A stretch of 64,000 nucleotides of DNA, from NCBI GenBank assembly GCA_036156195.1, contig JAYZUZ010000012.1:62001-126000 (forward strand), read 5' to 3'. Shown in pieces: positions 8,824-17,618 of this stretch (within the stretch, counting starts at the first letter, position 1; the number at the start of each line of letters is the position of its first letter). A program made the translations under genes and the position numbers. The notes under the pieces are model-generated. The model was not told the DNA's origin and searched no databases. It was given only the letters and a program-made list of their open reading frames with translations. Source of the DNA: Abyssibacter sp036156195 (lineage in GTDB: Bacteria; Pseudomonadota; Gammaproteobacteria; Nevskiales; OUC007).

Positions 8824-9870
8824 ATGAACGAGTTTTCGGAGTCACGCATCATCGACAGTGCGGCGTCTGGCGAGGAGGCGCGGATTGATCGTGCCATTCG
8901 ACCGAAGAAGCTGGCGGACTATGTGGGCCAGGCCCCGGTTCGCGAACGCCTGGGCATCTTTATCGAGGCGGCTCGTCAGCGTGCTGAAGCGCTGGATCAC
9001 GTCTTGATCTTTGGTCCGCCGGGACTGGGCAAGACGACACTGGCGCATATCATCGCCACGGAAATGGGTGTGGGTCTGCGGCAGACATCCGGCCCGGTTC
9101 TGGAAAGACCCGGTGATCTCGCTGCGTTGCTGACGAATCTTGAGCCGCACGACGTGTTGTTTGTCGATGAGATTCACCGACTCAGTCCGGTTGTCGAGGA
9201 AGTCCTGTACCCGGCGATGGAGGATTACCAGCTCGACATCGTCATTGGTGAAGGCCCAGCGGCACGGTCGATCAAACTGGACTTGCCGCCTTTCACGCTT
9301 GTGGGTGCGACGACGCGGGCGGGTTCACTGACGTCGCCGCTGCGCGACCGCTTCGGCATTGTGCACCGTCTCGAATTTTATACGCTGGATGAACTGAGCA
9401 AGATTGTCACGCGATCAGCCGATATCGTGGGCATGGCGCTGGATGCCGGTGGTGCCATGGAGATCGCGCGGCGCTCGCGTGGCACGCCACGCGTCGCCAA
9501 TCGGCTGCTCCGGCGCGTCAGGGATTACGCGCAGGTACGGGCGGACGGGCATGTCACCCAAGCCGTCGCGCAGGCGGCCATGGACTTGCTGGATGTCGAT
9601 AAGCAAGGCTTTGACGTGATGGACCGCAAGCTGTTGTCCGCGCTGGTCGAACGCTTTGATGGTGGCCCCACCGGCGTCGAAAGCCTGGCGGCGGCAATTG
9701 GTGAGTCGCGTGACACGATCGAAGATGTCATTGAACCGTATTTGATCCAGCAAGGGTTCATGCAACGCACCCCACGTGGTCGTCAGGCGACCCGCATGGC
9801 CTGGTTACACTTGGGCTTGCAGGCGCCAGCCGGCACAGCGGAGCCGGCGCCGGGGCTTTTTCCGGACTAG
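8824..9870 (+). CDS. ruvB: Holliday junction branch migration ATPase RuvB
   Basis: AAA+ motor that drives branch migration. The family signature IRPKKLADYVGQ is near residue 25, Walker A GPPGLGKTTLAH near 60, Walker B VDEIHRLS near 112, sensor 1 LVGATTRAG near 158, and the winged-helix DNA-binding domain at the C-terminus includes GGPTGVESLAAAIGESRDTIEDVIEPYLIQ, given here as positions about 280-309. 348 residues is standard. It starts 7 bp after ruvA, completing ruvCAB, and converges with the next gene across 17 bp. Confidence 0.97.
   Translation: MNEFSESRIIDSAASGEEARIDRAIRPKKLADYVGQAPVRERLGIFIEAARQRAEALDHVLIFGPPGLGKTTLAHIIATEMGVGLRQTSGPVLERPGDLAALLTNLEPHDVLFVDEIHRLSPVVEEVLYPAMEDYQLDIVIGEGPAARSIKLDLPPFTLVGATTRAGSLTSPLRDRFGIVHRLEFYTLDELSKIVTRSADIVGMALDAGGAMEIARRSRGTPRVANRLLRRVRDYAQVRADGHVTQAVAQAAMDLLDVDKQGFDVMDRKLLSALVERFDGGPTGVESLAAAIGESRDTIEDVIEPYLIQQGFMQRTPRGRQATRMAWLHLGLQAPAGTAEPAPGLFPD
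9822..9861 (+). terminator. Possible terminator inside the 3' end of ruvB
   Basis: GGCGCC-A-GCCGGC and GCCGGCGCC can form a GC-rich, imperfect stem followed by GGGGCTTTTT. It lies within the last ruvB codons, which is plausible because the gene converges with the minus-strand peptidase 17 bp away. The stem has a bulge, so confidence is moderate. Confidence 0.4.
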
Positions 9871-9887
9871 AGCGGCACCGTCGACCT

Positions 9888-10796
9888 CTAGCGAAACACC
9901 GCACTGCGCACCGGCGCATCGAGTTCAGACCAGGCGCGAAACATGCCCAGCGTACTCATGGGCAGGCAGACCAGACCATCGCGATCGACGCCGATCAAAC
10001 CGCCCATACCGCCGCAGTCCACGACCTGCTGAATGACCAACTCGGCCGCAGCATGCATGGGCTCATGTCCCAACGACATTCGCCAGTGAATCTGCGCCGC
10101 GGCGTTGACACGGATGAATGACTCGCCGTGCCCAGTGGTGGAGATGGCGCAGGTCTGGTCGTTGGCCCAGGTCCCTGCACCGATGACACCCGTGTCCCCG
10201 ACACGCCCGGCGGCCTTGTTGGTCATGCCGCCAGTTGACGTGGCGGCTGCAAGTCGTCCATGACGGTCCCGCGCAACAGCACCCACAGTGCCGAGGGGTT
10301 CGTCGTGGTCCAGCATCACGGTGGCGTGTGCCCGTGCCCGCTCAAGCTGGCGCTGCCGGTCTTCGATGATGAAATACTCCGGCTCGGCCATGCTGATGCC
10401 GAGTCGCTCGCACGCCGCATCGGCGTGGGCGCCGGCGAGCATGACATGGCGACCGTCATTGAGTAGAGCGCGGGCCAGAGTGACCGGGTTGCGGGGCCGT
10501 CGCGTAGCCGCTACAGCGCCGCAAGCCCCATCGCCACCCATGATGGAGGCATCGAGCTCTGCCTCGCCCAGGGTGTTGAGGACCGCGCCACGGCCGGCGT
10601 TGAAATGCTCGCAGTCCTCCAGCAGACGAACGCCCATTTCAACAGCGTCCAGTGCGGGTAGGCCGTCTTGCAGCGCGGATTGGACCTGCGTCCCAATGGC
10701 CTGGAGTGCAGCAAGGTGTTCGGCATAGCCGTGATCGCGCTGTGGCATGTCGCCGGCGCCGCCATGTAACGCAAAGGAGATCGGGTGGTGGGGCAT
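9888..10796 (-). CDS. Isoaspartyl peptidase/L-asparaginase (Thr-type, IaaA-like)
   Basis: Ntn hydrolase that removes isoaspartyl residues from dipeptides and hydrolyses asparagine; it is made as a precursor that cleaves itself before the catalytic threonine. The N-terminal ALHGGAGDM (about 9-17) is the family opening. The autocleavage site is PLGTVGAVARD with the nucleophile Thr170, near the Thr179 of E. coli IaaA. The oxyanion segment STGGMTNKAAGRVGD is at about 188-202. Length 302. It is divergent from ybgC with overlapping promoter elements between them. Confidence 0.9.
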   Translation of the reverse strand: MPHHPISFALHGGAGDMPQRDHGYAEHLAALQAIGTQVQSALQDGLPALDAVEMGVRLLEDCEHFNAGRGAVLNTLGEAELDASIMGGDGACGAVAATRRPRNPVTLARALLNDGRHVMLAGAHADAACERLGISMAEPEYFIIEDRQRQLERARAHATVMLDHDEPLGTVGAVARDRHGRLAAATSTGGMTNKAAGRVGDTGVIGAGTWANDQTCAISTTGHGESFIRVNAAAQIHWRMSLGHEPMHAAAELVIQQVVDCGGMGGLIGVDRDGLVCLPMSTLGMFRAWSELDAPVRSAVFR

Positions 10797-10824
10797 GGTT
10801 GAGTCCGTGGCAAGGCAGGGGGCA

Positions 10825-10840
10825 ATAATACGCGTATAAT
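10825..10840. promoter_or_regulatory. Back-to-back -10 elements for the peptidase gene and the ybgC-tol operon
   Basis: A consensus TATAAT occurs on the plus strand at 10835-10840, 42 bp before the ybgC start. TATTAT occurs on the minus strand at 10830-10825, 29 bp before the peptidase start. Both flank the palindrome ATACGCGTAT. No good -35 was found for either, so the promoters are inferred from the -10 boxes. Confidence 0.5.
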
Positions 10841-10881
10841 CAGCGCTTTATGTATTCGTCTGGCAAGGAATGCCACCGTTA

Positions 10882-11292
10882 ATGAGCGACGAGACCTTCT
10901 GGTGGACCGCGCGGGTGTACTACGAGGACACCGATGCCAGCGGTGTCGTCTACCACGCCAATTATTTGCGCTTTCTGGAGCGGGCACGCACCGAGTGGGT
11001 TCGGTCACTCGGCTGGTCCCAGGAATCCCTGCGTCACGAACTGGACCTCTGTTTTGTGGTCAGTGAGATGACCACACGGTTTCGTGGACCTGCTCGAATG
11101 GATGATCAGCTCGCGATTTCCGTGCGCATTACTCAGCGGCGACGTGCCAGTTTGCGTTTTGCACAAACCGTGCATCGGGATGCCCCCGATGGCGAGTGTC
11201 TGATTGAGGCCGAGGTGCGCGCGGCCTGTCTGACCGAATCGACTTTCAAGCCGCGCGCGTTGCCGGCATCGTTTTTTGGGAGCACCGCATGA
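10882..11292 (+). CDS. ybgC: Tol-Pal-associated acyl-CoA thioesterase YbgC
   Basis: Hot-dog-fold thioesterase, first gene of the tol operon. The 4-hydroxybenzoyl-CoA thioesterase-type signature YYEDTDASGVVYHANYLRF contains the catalytic Asp. I chose ATG 10882 because AAGGA at 10865-10869 is usable for it, about 12 nt upstream. An in-frame ATG at 10870 touches that AAGGA directly and would add four residues. The stop overlaps tolQ by ATGA, implying translational coupling. About 136 residues is normal. Confidence 0.93.
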   Translation: MSDETFWWTARVYYEDTDASGVVYHANYLRFLERARTEWVRSLGWSQESLRHELDLCFVVSEMTTRFRGPARMDDQLAISVRITQRRRASLRFAQTVHRDAPDGECLIEAEVRAACLTESTFKPRALPASFFGSTA

Positions 11293-11999
11293 ACAACGAG
11301 CTGTCGCTCACCCATTTGATCTTCGACGCCAGCCTGCTGGTTCAGTTGGTCATGGCCGGCCTGATGCTGGCATCGCTGCTGTCTTGGATCATTATCGTGT
11401 CCAAACGCCGCATGCTGGGGCGGACGCGTCGACTGGCCAACCGTTTTGAAGACCAGTTCTGGTCGGGCGGGCAGCTCTCGGAGATATACGACCGCGTGCG
11501 GGTGAGTGACCATGCAGATCATGGCATGGAGGCCTTGTTCCTGGCGGGCTACGAGGAATATCGCCGTCAACGCGCGGCCCTGCAGAAAGAGGGTGAGCGC
11601 GCAGGCGACGAAGGCGCGGCCAGTGCCGTGCAGCGCGCCATGCGTGTGGCGCAGATGCGGGAGGTCGATCGTATGGAAGGTGGCCTGCCCGTTCTGGCGA
11701 CCGTTGGGTCGACCAGTCCCTACGTCGGCTTGTTCGGCACCGTCTGGGGCATCATGCATGCGTTCATCGCCATCGGTAACGTCAAACAGGCAACCCTTGC
11801 AATGGTGGCACCGGGCATTGCCGAAGCGCTGATTGCCACGGCCATTGGCCTGTTCGCGGCAATTCCGGCGGTCATCGCGTTCAACATCTTCACCAGCCAA
11901 GTGGATCGATTGGAGAACCAGTTTCAGGCCTTCTCCGAAGAACTGGTCGGCATTCTCGAACGCGGCCTTCAAAACGTGTCGCGCCGGCCAGAGGCCTAG
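11289..11999 (+). CDS. tolQ: Tol-Pal system proton channel protein TolQ
   Basis: Inner-membrane protein that with TolR uses the proton gradient to drive TolA, maintaining the outer membrane during division. Three membrane segments are visible: about 17-40 (LVQLVMAGLMLASLLSWIII) and two in the C-terminal half around 142-165 and 175-200. The conserved TVGSTSPYVGLFGTVWGIM block is present. 236 residues is close to the usual 230. Only 2 bp separate it from tolR. Confidence 0.96.
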   Translation: MNNELSLTHLIFDASLLVQLVMAGLMLASLLSWIIIVSKRRMLGRTRRLANRFEDQFWSGGQLSEIYDRVRVSDHADHGMEALFLAGYEEYRRQRAALQKEGERAGDEGAASAVQRAMRVAQMREVDRMEGGLPVLATVGSTSPYVGLFGTVWGIMHAFIAIGNVKQATLAMVAPGIAEALIATAIGLFAAIPAVIAFNIFTSQVDRLENQFQAFSEELVGILERGLQNVSRRPEA

Positions 12000-12001
12000 T
12001 C

Positions 12002-12433
12002 GTGGCACGCCGCAAGCTCGCTGCCGAAATGAACGTCGTGCCGTATATCGACGTCATGCTGGTCCTGCTGGTGATCTTCATGATCACCGCGCCGCTGCTC
12101 ACCCAGGGGGTCGATGTTGATCTGCCCGATGCCAATGCCGAGCCCATGGCTGTTGATTCCAACAACGAGCCGGTGATCCTGTCCGTGGACGCTGCAGGCG
12201 ACATGTATTTGTCCATCGGACCAGATCCTGAATCGCCGATTGGTCGTGAGGACGTCATTCGCATCATTGAGACGGCGAAACGCAGCCGCCCGGATTTGTC
12301 GGTGGTGCTGGAAGGTGATGGTCGGGTTGATTACCAGTCGATCATGCGGGCCATGACCAGCTTGCAGGCCGCCGGCATTGCCCGCATCGGCTTTGCAGCG
12401 GATCCGGATGTGCTGCAACCCTCGGGTTCCTGA
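12002..12433 (+). CDS. tolR: Tol-Pal system protein TolR
   Basis: ExbD/TolR-family partner of TolQ. It begins with GTG 12002. The single transmembrane helix (about 15-36, PYIDVMLVLLVIFMITAP) carries the essential Asp17, equivalent to the proton-relay Asp of the family. The remaining periplasmic domain includes LSVDAAGDMYLSIG. 143 residues is normal. 48 bp separate it from tolA. Confidence 0.95.
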   Translation: MARRKLAAEMNVVPYIDVMLVLLVIFMITAPLLTQGVDVDLPDANAEPMAVDSNNEPVILSVDAAGDMYLSIGPDPESPIGREDVIRIIETAKRSRPDLSVVLEGDGRVDYQSIMRAMTSLQAAGIARIGFAADPDVLQPSGS

Positions 12434-12481
12434 TGCAGCATCTTTCCCTGCGAATGACACCAGGCGTCGGGCCGCGCTGAT

Positions 12482-13483
12482 ATGTGGGGTACGCGTGTTG
12501 ATGTGGCGATCGCGCTCGTCGCGGCCCTGTTGGGGCACGCGGTGCTGGCGGCTTTGCTGTTCTTCGGGCTTCCGCTGTTCCAGAGTGAACCGGAGCCCGT
12601 GCCGACCGTCGAAGCCCTGATCATCACGGATGTGGAAGGGCGTCTGGGTCGCATCCAACGCGAGCAGACAGAGGCGGCTGCGGCGCAGCGTGCCGAGGCA
12701 GTCCGACAGCAGCGTGAGCGCGAAGCCCAAGCACAGCGACGCGCGGAGGAGCAGTTGGCGGCGCAGCGCGCGGCTGAGCAAGCCGAGGCAGAGGCGAAGG
12801 CACGACAACAAGCAGAGGAACGCGCACGCGAACAAGCCCGTCAGGCCGCTGAACAGGCCCGGCAAGAGCAGGCCAAACTTGAAGCAGAAGCCAAGGCGCG
12901 CGCCGAGGCGGAGGCCAAGGCCAAGGCAGAAGCCGAGCGTCAGGCCCGAGAGGCCGAGCAGCGGCGTCTCGAGGAAGAGCGCAAGCGCAAGGAAGAAGAG
13001 GCACGTCGCAAGGCAGAAGAAGCCCGTAAGCGCGAGGAAGAGGAAGCGCGTCGCAAGGCCGAAGAGGCGCGCAAGGCCGAAGAAGAGCGGCAGCGCAAGG
13101 AGCAAGAACGTCGCGAGCGCGAAGCCGCCGAGCAGGCGCGTCGTCGTGCGGCGCTGGCCGAAGCCATGGCTGCCGAGGAGAACGCGCGTGAACAGGCGGC
13201 GTTAGCAACCGTGCGCCAGGACTACGTGTTCCGCATCAAGCAGAAAATCGCCCAGAACTGGATCAAGCCGCCGGGTGTTGGGGACAGCTTTGAGTGCCGC
13301 GTTAAGGTCCGCCAACTGCCTGATGGTAGTGTCATCGATGTGCAAATCGTTGACAGCTGTGGGAACCAGGCGCTCGATGATTCCGTCATAAGAGCCGTCA
13401 ACAAGTCAGACCCGTTGCCTACGGGCGACTCCAGGGTGTTTGAGGAAACCCTGATCTTCACATTCAAACCACAGGATCGCTGA
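12482..13483 (+). CDS. tolA: Tol-Pal system protein TolA
   Basis: Periplasm-spanning protein linking TolQR to TolB/Pal. Domain I is a single membrane anchor (about 8-30). Domain II (about 55-240) is a long Ala/Glu/Arg/Lys/Gln coiled coil with runs of EEARRKAEEARKREEE type, giving a low-complexity DNA stretch. Domain III (about 245-333) is the globular C-terminus with a Cys pair in FECRVKV and DSCGNQAL and ends FEETLIFTFKP. The stop overlaps tolB as TGATG. Confidence 0.94.
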   Translation: MWGTRVDVAIALVAALLGHAVLAALLFFGLPLFQSEPEPVPTVEALIITDVEGRLGRIQREQTEAAAAQRAEAVRQQREREAQAQRRAEEQLAAQRAAEQAEAEAKARQQAEERAREQARQAAEQARQEQAKLEAEAKARAEAEAKAKAEAERQAREAEQRRLEEERKRKEEEARRKAEEARKREEEEARRKAEEARKAEEERQRKEQERREREAAEQARRRAALAEAMAAEENAREQAALATVRQDYVFRIKQKIAQNWIKPPGVGDSFECRVKVRQLPDGSVIDVQIVDSCGNQALDDSVIRAVNKSDPLPTGDSRVFEETLIFTFKPQDR

Positions 13484-14751
13484 TGAAGCGCTTGTCTCTT
13501 GCCGTCGGTCTGCTGATCAGTACTTTGCAGGCGCATGCCGAACTCAACATCGTCATCGATGAAGGAGTGACCGGCGCGCTGCCCATCGCCGTGGTGCCAT
13601 TCAAGTCCGATGGCAACCTACCGGTCGACATTACGGAGATCATTCGGGCGGACCTGGAACGCAGTGGGTTGTTCGAGGCGCTGGATGAGGACCGGATGCT
13701 CGCCAAACCGAGTCGCCCGGAGGACGTGCAGTTCCAGAACTGGCGGACGGCAGATGTAGATAATCTGGTCATCGGCGAAGTGACGCGTGCGGCCGGCGGT
13801 GGCTACAACATCCGTTTTCATCTGATGGATGTCTACCGTGGAAAGCAGGTGATTGGCTATGACGTGCCCGCTACACAGAACGGGCTGCGGTCGGGCGCGC
13901 ACCGTGTCGCGGATTTTGTTTTCCAGGCCCTGACCGGGCAACGAGGCGTGTTCAATACACGCATTGCGTACATCACGGCCAACGGCGAGATCGGACAGCG
14001 TCGCTACGAACTCATCGTGGCCGATGCGGATGGATACGATCCGCGAGCAATCGTCCGCTCTGCCGAGCCCATCATGTCGCCGGCGTGGTCGCCTGATCGA
14101 CGCAAAATGGCCTACGTTGCCTTTGACGACGGGGAGTCCGCCATCTTCATTCATGAGCTGCGCAGTGGTGTGGCTCGAGAGCTGGTGCGCAAGCCGGGTA
14201 TCAATGGCGCCCCCGCCTGGTCGCCGGATGGCAAAAAGATTGCCGCCGCTCTGTCTTACTCCGGCAATCCCGAGATTTACATCATTGATGTGGAGACGGG
14301 TGCCGAGCGCAAATTGACGAATTCGTCTGCCATTGACACCGAACCAACCTGGTCACCGGACGGCAAGAAGATTGCGTTCACCTCGGACCGTGGTGGGCAG
14401 CCACAGATTTACGAACTGGATCTCGCTTCCAATGATGTGCGCCGTCTGACCTATGAAGGTCGTAGCAACGCGCGTGCTCAGTACGCTCCGGACGGCGAGA
14501 GCCTGATCTTGGTCAACCTGGATCAGCAGGGGTATCGTATCGGCCTGCTGGAACTGGGCAGCCGTCAGCTGCGAATTCTGAGCAAGGGCCCACTGGATGA
14601 AAGCCCCAGTTTTGCACCGAACGGCCGCGTTATCATGTACGCACGGCGCGGGGGGCAACTGGCGACGGCGACTACCGACGGGCGTGTGCGTCAAAGCCTG
14701 AGCCAGCAGGGAACTGTACGAGAGCCGGCGTGGTCTCCGTACCTGAACTGA
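13483..14751 (+). CDS. tolB: Tol-Pal system beta-propeller protein TolB
   Basis: Periplasmic protein that interacts with Pal and TolA. A Sec signal peptide covers about 1-19 (cleavage near LQAHA-ELN). The N-terminal alpha/beta domain is followed by a C-terminal propeller in which the PxWSPDGxKIA motif recurs: SPAWSPDRRKMAY, APAWSPDGKKIAA, EPTWSPDGKKIAF, then more degenerate copies to the final EPAWSPYLN. 422 residues is typical. Confidence 0.96.
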   Translation: MKRLSLAVGLLISTLQAHAELNIVIDEGVTGALPIAVVPFKSDGNLPVDITEIIRADLERSGLFEALDEDRMLAKPSRPEDVQFQNWRTADVDNLVIGEVTRAAGGGYNIRFHLMDVYRGKQVIGYDVPATQNGLRSGAHRVADFVFQALTGQRGVFNTRIAYITANGEIGQRRYELIVADADGYDPRAIVRSAEPIMSPAWSPDRRKMAYVAFDDGESAIFIHELRSGVARELVRKPGINGAPAWSPDGKKIAAALSYSGNPEIYIIDVETGAERKLTNSSAIDTEPTWSPDGKKIAFTSDRGGQPQIYELDLASNDVRRLTYEGRSNARAQYAPDGESLILVNLDQQGYRIGLLELGSRQLRILSKGPLDESPSFAPNGRVIMYARRGGQLATATTDGRVRQSLSQQGTVREPAWSPYLN

Positions 14752-14760
14752 CAGCTTGCA

Positions 14761-14774
14761 TGGGCTTCAGCCCA
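14761..14774. repeat. Small hairpin TGGGCT-TC-AGCCCA between tolB and pal
   Basis: A 6-bp perfect stem with a two-base centre lies 9 bp after the tolB stop. It resembles a REP-like short palindrome but occurs once in the window. It could modulate tolB/pal mRNA stability; there is no T-run, so it is not a standard terminator. Confidence 0.4.
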
Positions 14775-14828
14775 CGGATTGGTCGCGGGGAATCATGCAC
14801 CGATTTCTCACTTAGTAAAGGAATGACA

Positions 14829-15389
14829 ATGCTCAAACGAATTGGCTTGTTAGTGGTCTCTGCCGCTGTGCTTGCGGGTTGCGCCAGTGGCGACGAGACG
14901 GCGCTGGATCAGCCTGCAACAACGGAAACCCAGCCTGAAAGTTCTTTCACAACCGGAAGTGGCTCCGGGTACGGTGAAGCCGAGGCCCGTCGGCTGGAAC
15001 AGCAGCGCGCAGCCGAGGCAGCTGCTGCAGAAGCACAGCGCCGTGCTGGCCAGGCGTTGCTGGAGGAACGGACAATTTATTTCGACTTCGACAGTGCAGA
15101 ACTGGGTTCTAAGGCGCGCGACGTGATTCGCGCCCATGCGGATTACCTGGTCGCCAATCCGGGCACCCGGATTCGTCTGGAAGGCCACACGGATGAGCGT
15201 GGCACGCGCGAGTACAACATTGCCCTTGGTGAACGGCGCGCCAAGTCCGTTGAGCGTGCGATGATGTTGCGCGGTGTCGCCAAGAACCAGATCAGCGTGA
15301 TCAGTTATGGCGAAGAAAACCCGGTGGCCCTCGGCAGCACTGAAGACGCCTGGGCAAAGAATCGCCGCGTTGTTATCCAGTATCGGTAA
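14829..15389 (+). CDS. pal: Peptidoglycan-associated lipoprotein Pal
   Basis: Outer-membrane lipoprotein that binds peptidoglycan and TolB. I chose ATG 14829 because AAAGGA at 14817-14822 is 6 nt upstream; ATG 14823 overlaps that site. The lipoprotein signal is MLKRIGLLVVSAAVLAGC with Cys18. A Gln/Ala-rich helix (about 50-75) leads to the OmpA-like domain (IYFDFDSAELGSKARDVI, then RIRLEGHTDERGTREYN and ALGERRAKSVERAM). The C-terminus KNRRVVIQYR is characteristic. Confidence 0.96.
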   Translation: MLKRIGLLVVSAAVLAGCASGDETALDQPATTETQPESSFTTGSGSGYGEAEARRLEQQRAAEAAAAEAQRRAGQALLEERTIYFDFDSAELGSKARDVIRAHADYLVANPGTRIRLEGHTDERGTREYNIALGERRAKSVERAMMLRGVAKNQISVISYGEENPVALGSTEDAWAKNRRVVIQYR

Positions 15390-15392
15390 TCC

Positions 15393-16175
15393 ATGAAATC
15401 ACGCATTCCCGGCAGCCTGGCGCTGCTCGCGATCGGTGGCCTGGCGTCAGGCTGCGCCTCACTGGGTTCCAATGAGCCCACGCCTGAACAGTTGCGGCTT
15501 AGCGCATTGGAACAGCGGGCTGAGCGTGTCGACCGACGGCTGGAGAACCTAAACCTGGTTCAGGTCGCCGAGGCCGTGGATGGGGTCGAAGCCAAGATGC
15601 GCGAATTGCGTGGTGAGGTCGAGCGACTGAGCTACGAGCTGGAGGCGTCCAAACGCCGGGAACGGCAGTTGTATCTGGATATCGACAAGCGACTCCAGCG
15701 CCTGGAGCAGTCAGGCGTTGGAGCGCTAGCGGGATCAACCAGTCCCGATAGCAGCGCGCAGGTAAGCGCCGCCGAGGTCGCCAGCGATCCAGAGATCGAG
15801 AAGGCTTATGTGACCGCGTTCGATTTGCTCAAGGCGGGTAAGTTTGACGCAGCCATTCGCTCGTTTCAGGCGTTTCAGGCGAAGTACCCCAGCAGTGTTT
15901 ATGCCGACAATGCGCAGTACTGGCTGGGTGAGGCGTACTACGTCAAGCAGGAGTACGGCCCGGCCAGTCAGGCGTTCATGAATATGGTGCAGCGGTATCC
16001 GGACAGTCCTAAAGTGCCGGACGCCTTGCTCAAGTCGGCCTATATCGACTACGAGCAAGGGAATTTCGGGGAGGCCAGGGCCACCTTGCAGCAGGTACTT
16101 GAGCAGCACCCAAATGCCTCTGCCGCCAGTCTGGCCCGTCAGCGGCTGGACCGTATGGACCGAGAAGGCCGATAG
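15393..16175 (+). CDS. cpoB: Tol-Pal system/cell division coordinator CpoB
   Basis: Periplasmic TolA partner that coordinates peptidoglycan synthesis with outer-membrane constriction. After the signal there is a coiled coil (about 28-100) for trimerisation, a Ser-rich linker, and C-terminal TPR repeats (AFDLLKAGKFDAAIRSFQAF, QYWLGEAYYVKQEYGPASQAF). The start lies 3 bp after pal. Unusually, the signal ends GGLASGC-ASLG, which looks like a lipobox with Cys21, so this copy may be lipid-anchored rather than soluble. Confidence 0.92.
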   Translation: MKSRIPGSLALLAIGGLASGCASLGSNEPTPEQLRLSALEQRAERVDRRLENLNLVQVAEAVDGVEAKMRELRGEVERLSYELEASKRRERQLYLDIDKRLQRLEQSGVGALAGSTSPDSSAQVSAAEVASDPEIEKAYVTAFDLLKAGKFDAAIRSFQAFQAKYPSSVYADNAQYWLGEAYYVKQEYGPASQAFMNMVQRYPDSPKVPDALLKSAYIDYEQGNFGEARATLQQVLEQHPNASAASLARQRLDRMDREGR

Positions 16176-16177
16176 TC

Positions 16178-16852
16178 GTGGCAGCCCCCGCGACCCCACA
16201 ACGGTCGCAGGAACTGCGGCTGCGAATCACCGAGATATTCCGCTCCGTCCAGGGTGAGAGCACCCTGGCGGGTTTGCCCACGACATTTGTACGCCTGACG
16301 GGCTGTCCGCTGCGCTGCGGTTATTGCGATACGGCGTATGCCTTCCAGGGGGGGCAGTGGATGTCCGGCGCCGACATCGAGCAGACAGTTGCGCGTTTCG
16401 GTGTTCGACAGGTCTGTGTCACTGGCGGCGAACCACTCGCGCAGAAGGGCGCTCCGGCATTGCTGACTCAATTGTGTGATGCGGGTTATACGGTGTCGCT
16501 CGAAACCAGTGGCGCACTGCCGATCGCCGGTCTCGATCCGAGAGTAATCATTGTGATGGACGTCAAGACGCCCAGCTCAGGTGAAAGTGCGCGCAATCTC
16601 GAGGCCAATCGCCAGGCGCTGAAGGCGGGTGATCAGGTGAAGTTCGTCGTCGGCGAGACGGCCGACCTGCACTGGTGCCGTGATTGGCTGCGCGAGGCTG
16701 CGTTACCGGCCGGTGTCGAGGTGCTCTGGTCACCCGTCTGGGAAACCATGCCGTTGCCCGAACTGGCGGACTGGGTTGCTGGTGCGGGTGTTCCCGGTCG
16801 GCTGCAGGTGCAATTGCATAAGATCATCTGGGGCCAGGAGCCCGGGCGATGA
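16178..16852 (+). CDS. queE: 7-carboxy-7-deazaguanine synthase
   Basis: Radical SAM enzyme of queuosine/preQ0 synthesis, converting CPH4 to 7-carboxy-7-deazaguanine. The cluster motif CX3CX2C is GCPLRCGYCDTAY (about 40-52), preceded by the FRSVQGESTLAG opening and followed by VCVTGGEPLAQ. It begins with GTG 16178, two bases after the cpoB stop. It overlaps queC by ATGA. Confidence 0.95.
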   Translation: MAAPATPQRSQELRLRITEIFRSVQGESTLAGLPTTFVRLTGCPLRCGYCDTAYAFQGGQWMSGADIEQTVARFGVRQVCVTGGEPLAQKGAPALLTQLCDAGYTVSLETSGALPIAGLDPRVIIVMDVKTPSSGESARNLEANRQALKAGDQVKFVVGETADLHWCRDWLREAALPAGVEVLWSPVWETMPLPELADWVAGAGVPGRLQVQLHKIIWGQEPGR

Positions 16853-17538
16853 CGCGTCGGGCAGTGGTGCTGGTATCCGGGGGACTGGATTCCGCAACAA
16901 CCCTGGCGATCGCCCGGCATGCCGGGTATGACTGCTACGGTCTGTCTGTTCACTACGGGCAGCGCCATGTCTCGGAACTCCAAGCGGCTACCCGGGTATG
17001 CGAGGCCCTGGGGGCGGTGGACCACCGTGAGGTTGCGGTGGGTCTGGATGCCCTGGGCGGGTCTGCACTGACGGATCGGGCTATCGACGTTCCCACCACC
17101 GAAACCCCAGGCATTCCGGTGACGTACGTGCCCGCGCGCAACACGGTGATGTTGTCGATCGCCATGGCGCACGCGGAGGTGCTCGGGGCCGGTGATGTGT
17201 TCATTGGCGTCAACGCAGTCGATTACTCGGGTTATCCGGATTGTCGTCCGGCCTTTATCGACGCATTTGCCAACCTGTCGCGCTGGGCGACGCGGCAGGG
17301 AGTGGAATCGGGCCAGGGCCTAACGATCCACGCACCGCTCATTCAGCTGACGAAGGCAGATATCATTCGCCGGGGCGTGGAGCTGGGTGTCGATTACAGC
17401 ATCACCATTTCCTGCTATCAGGCAGATGCGCAGGGTGCGGCCTGTGGCCGCTGTGATTCCTGTCGTATCCGGCGCGATGGCTTCGCTCAGGCAGGGATCG
17501 ACGATCCGACGTTGTATCAAACAGCCGCAAGCGGGTAG
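16849..17538 (+). CDS. queC: 7-cyano-7-deazaguanine synthase
   Basis: ATP-dependent enzyme that turns 7-carboxy-7-deazaguanine into preQ0. The PP-loop VLVSGGLDSATTLAIA is at about 6-21. The zinc-binding cysteines are in CGRCDSCRIRRDGF near the C-terminus, with an earlier Cys in ISCYQAD. 229 residues is normal. Its 3' end contains a plausible promoter for the downstream tRNA gene. Confidence 0.96.
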   Translation: MTRRAVVLVSGGLDSATTLAIARHAGYDCYGLSVHYGQRHVSELQAATRVCEALGAVDHREVAVGLDALGGSALTDRAIDVPTTETPGIPVTYVPARNTVMLSIAMAHAEVLGAGDVFIGVNAVDYSGYPDCRPAFIDAFANLSRWATRQGVESGQGLTIHAPLIQLTKADIIRRGVELGVDYSITISCYQADAQGAACGRCDSCRIRRDGFAQAGIDDPTLYQTAASG

Positions 17539-17541
17539 AAT
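17512..17541 (+). promoter_or_regulatory. Candidate promoter for tRNA-Lys inside the 3' end of queC
   Basis: TTGTAT at 17512-17517 and TAGAAT at 17536-17541 are separated by 18 bp and followed by a very GC-rich start region, as is common for stable-RNA promoters. It would start RNA about 70 bp before the tRNA. Confidence 0.5.
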
Positions 17542-17618
17542 GCGCGCCCGCTGTACGGGGGCGCGTGATTTAAGTCCGCTCCAAGTCTGACCTTTTCGCG
17601 AAGGGCGGGCGCTCAATC

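Noticed and set aside
12660..13200. Low-complexity repeats that could look like a tandem repeat or CRISPR-like array
   Set aside because: They encode the TolA coiled coil; units are not equal in length or sequence and there are no spacers.
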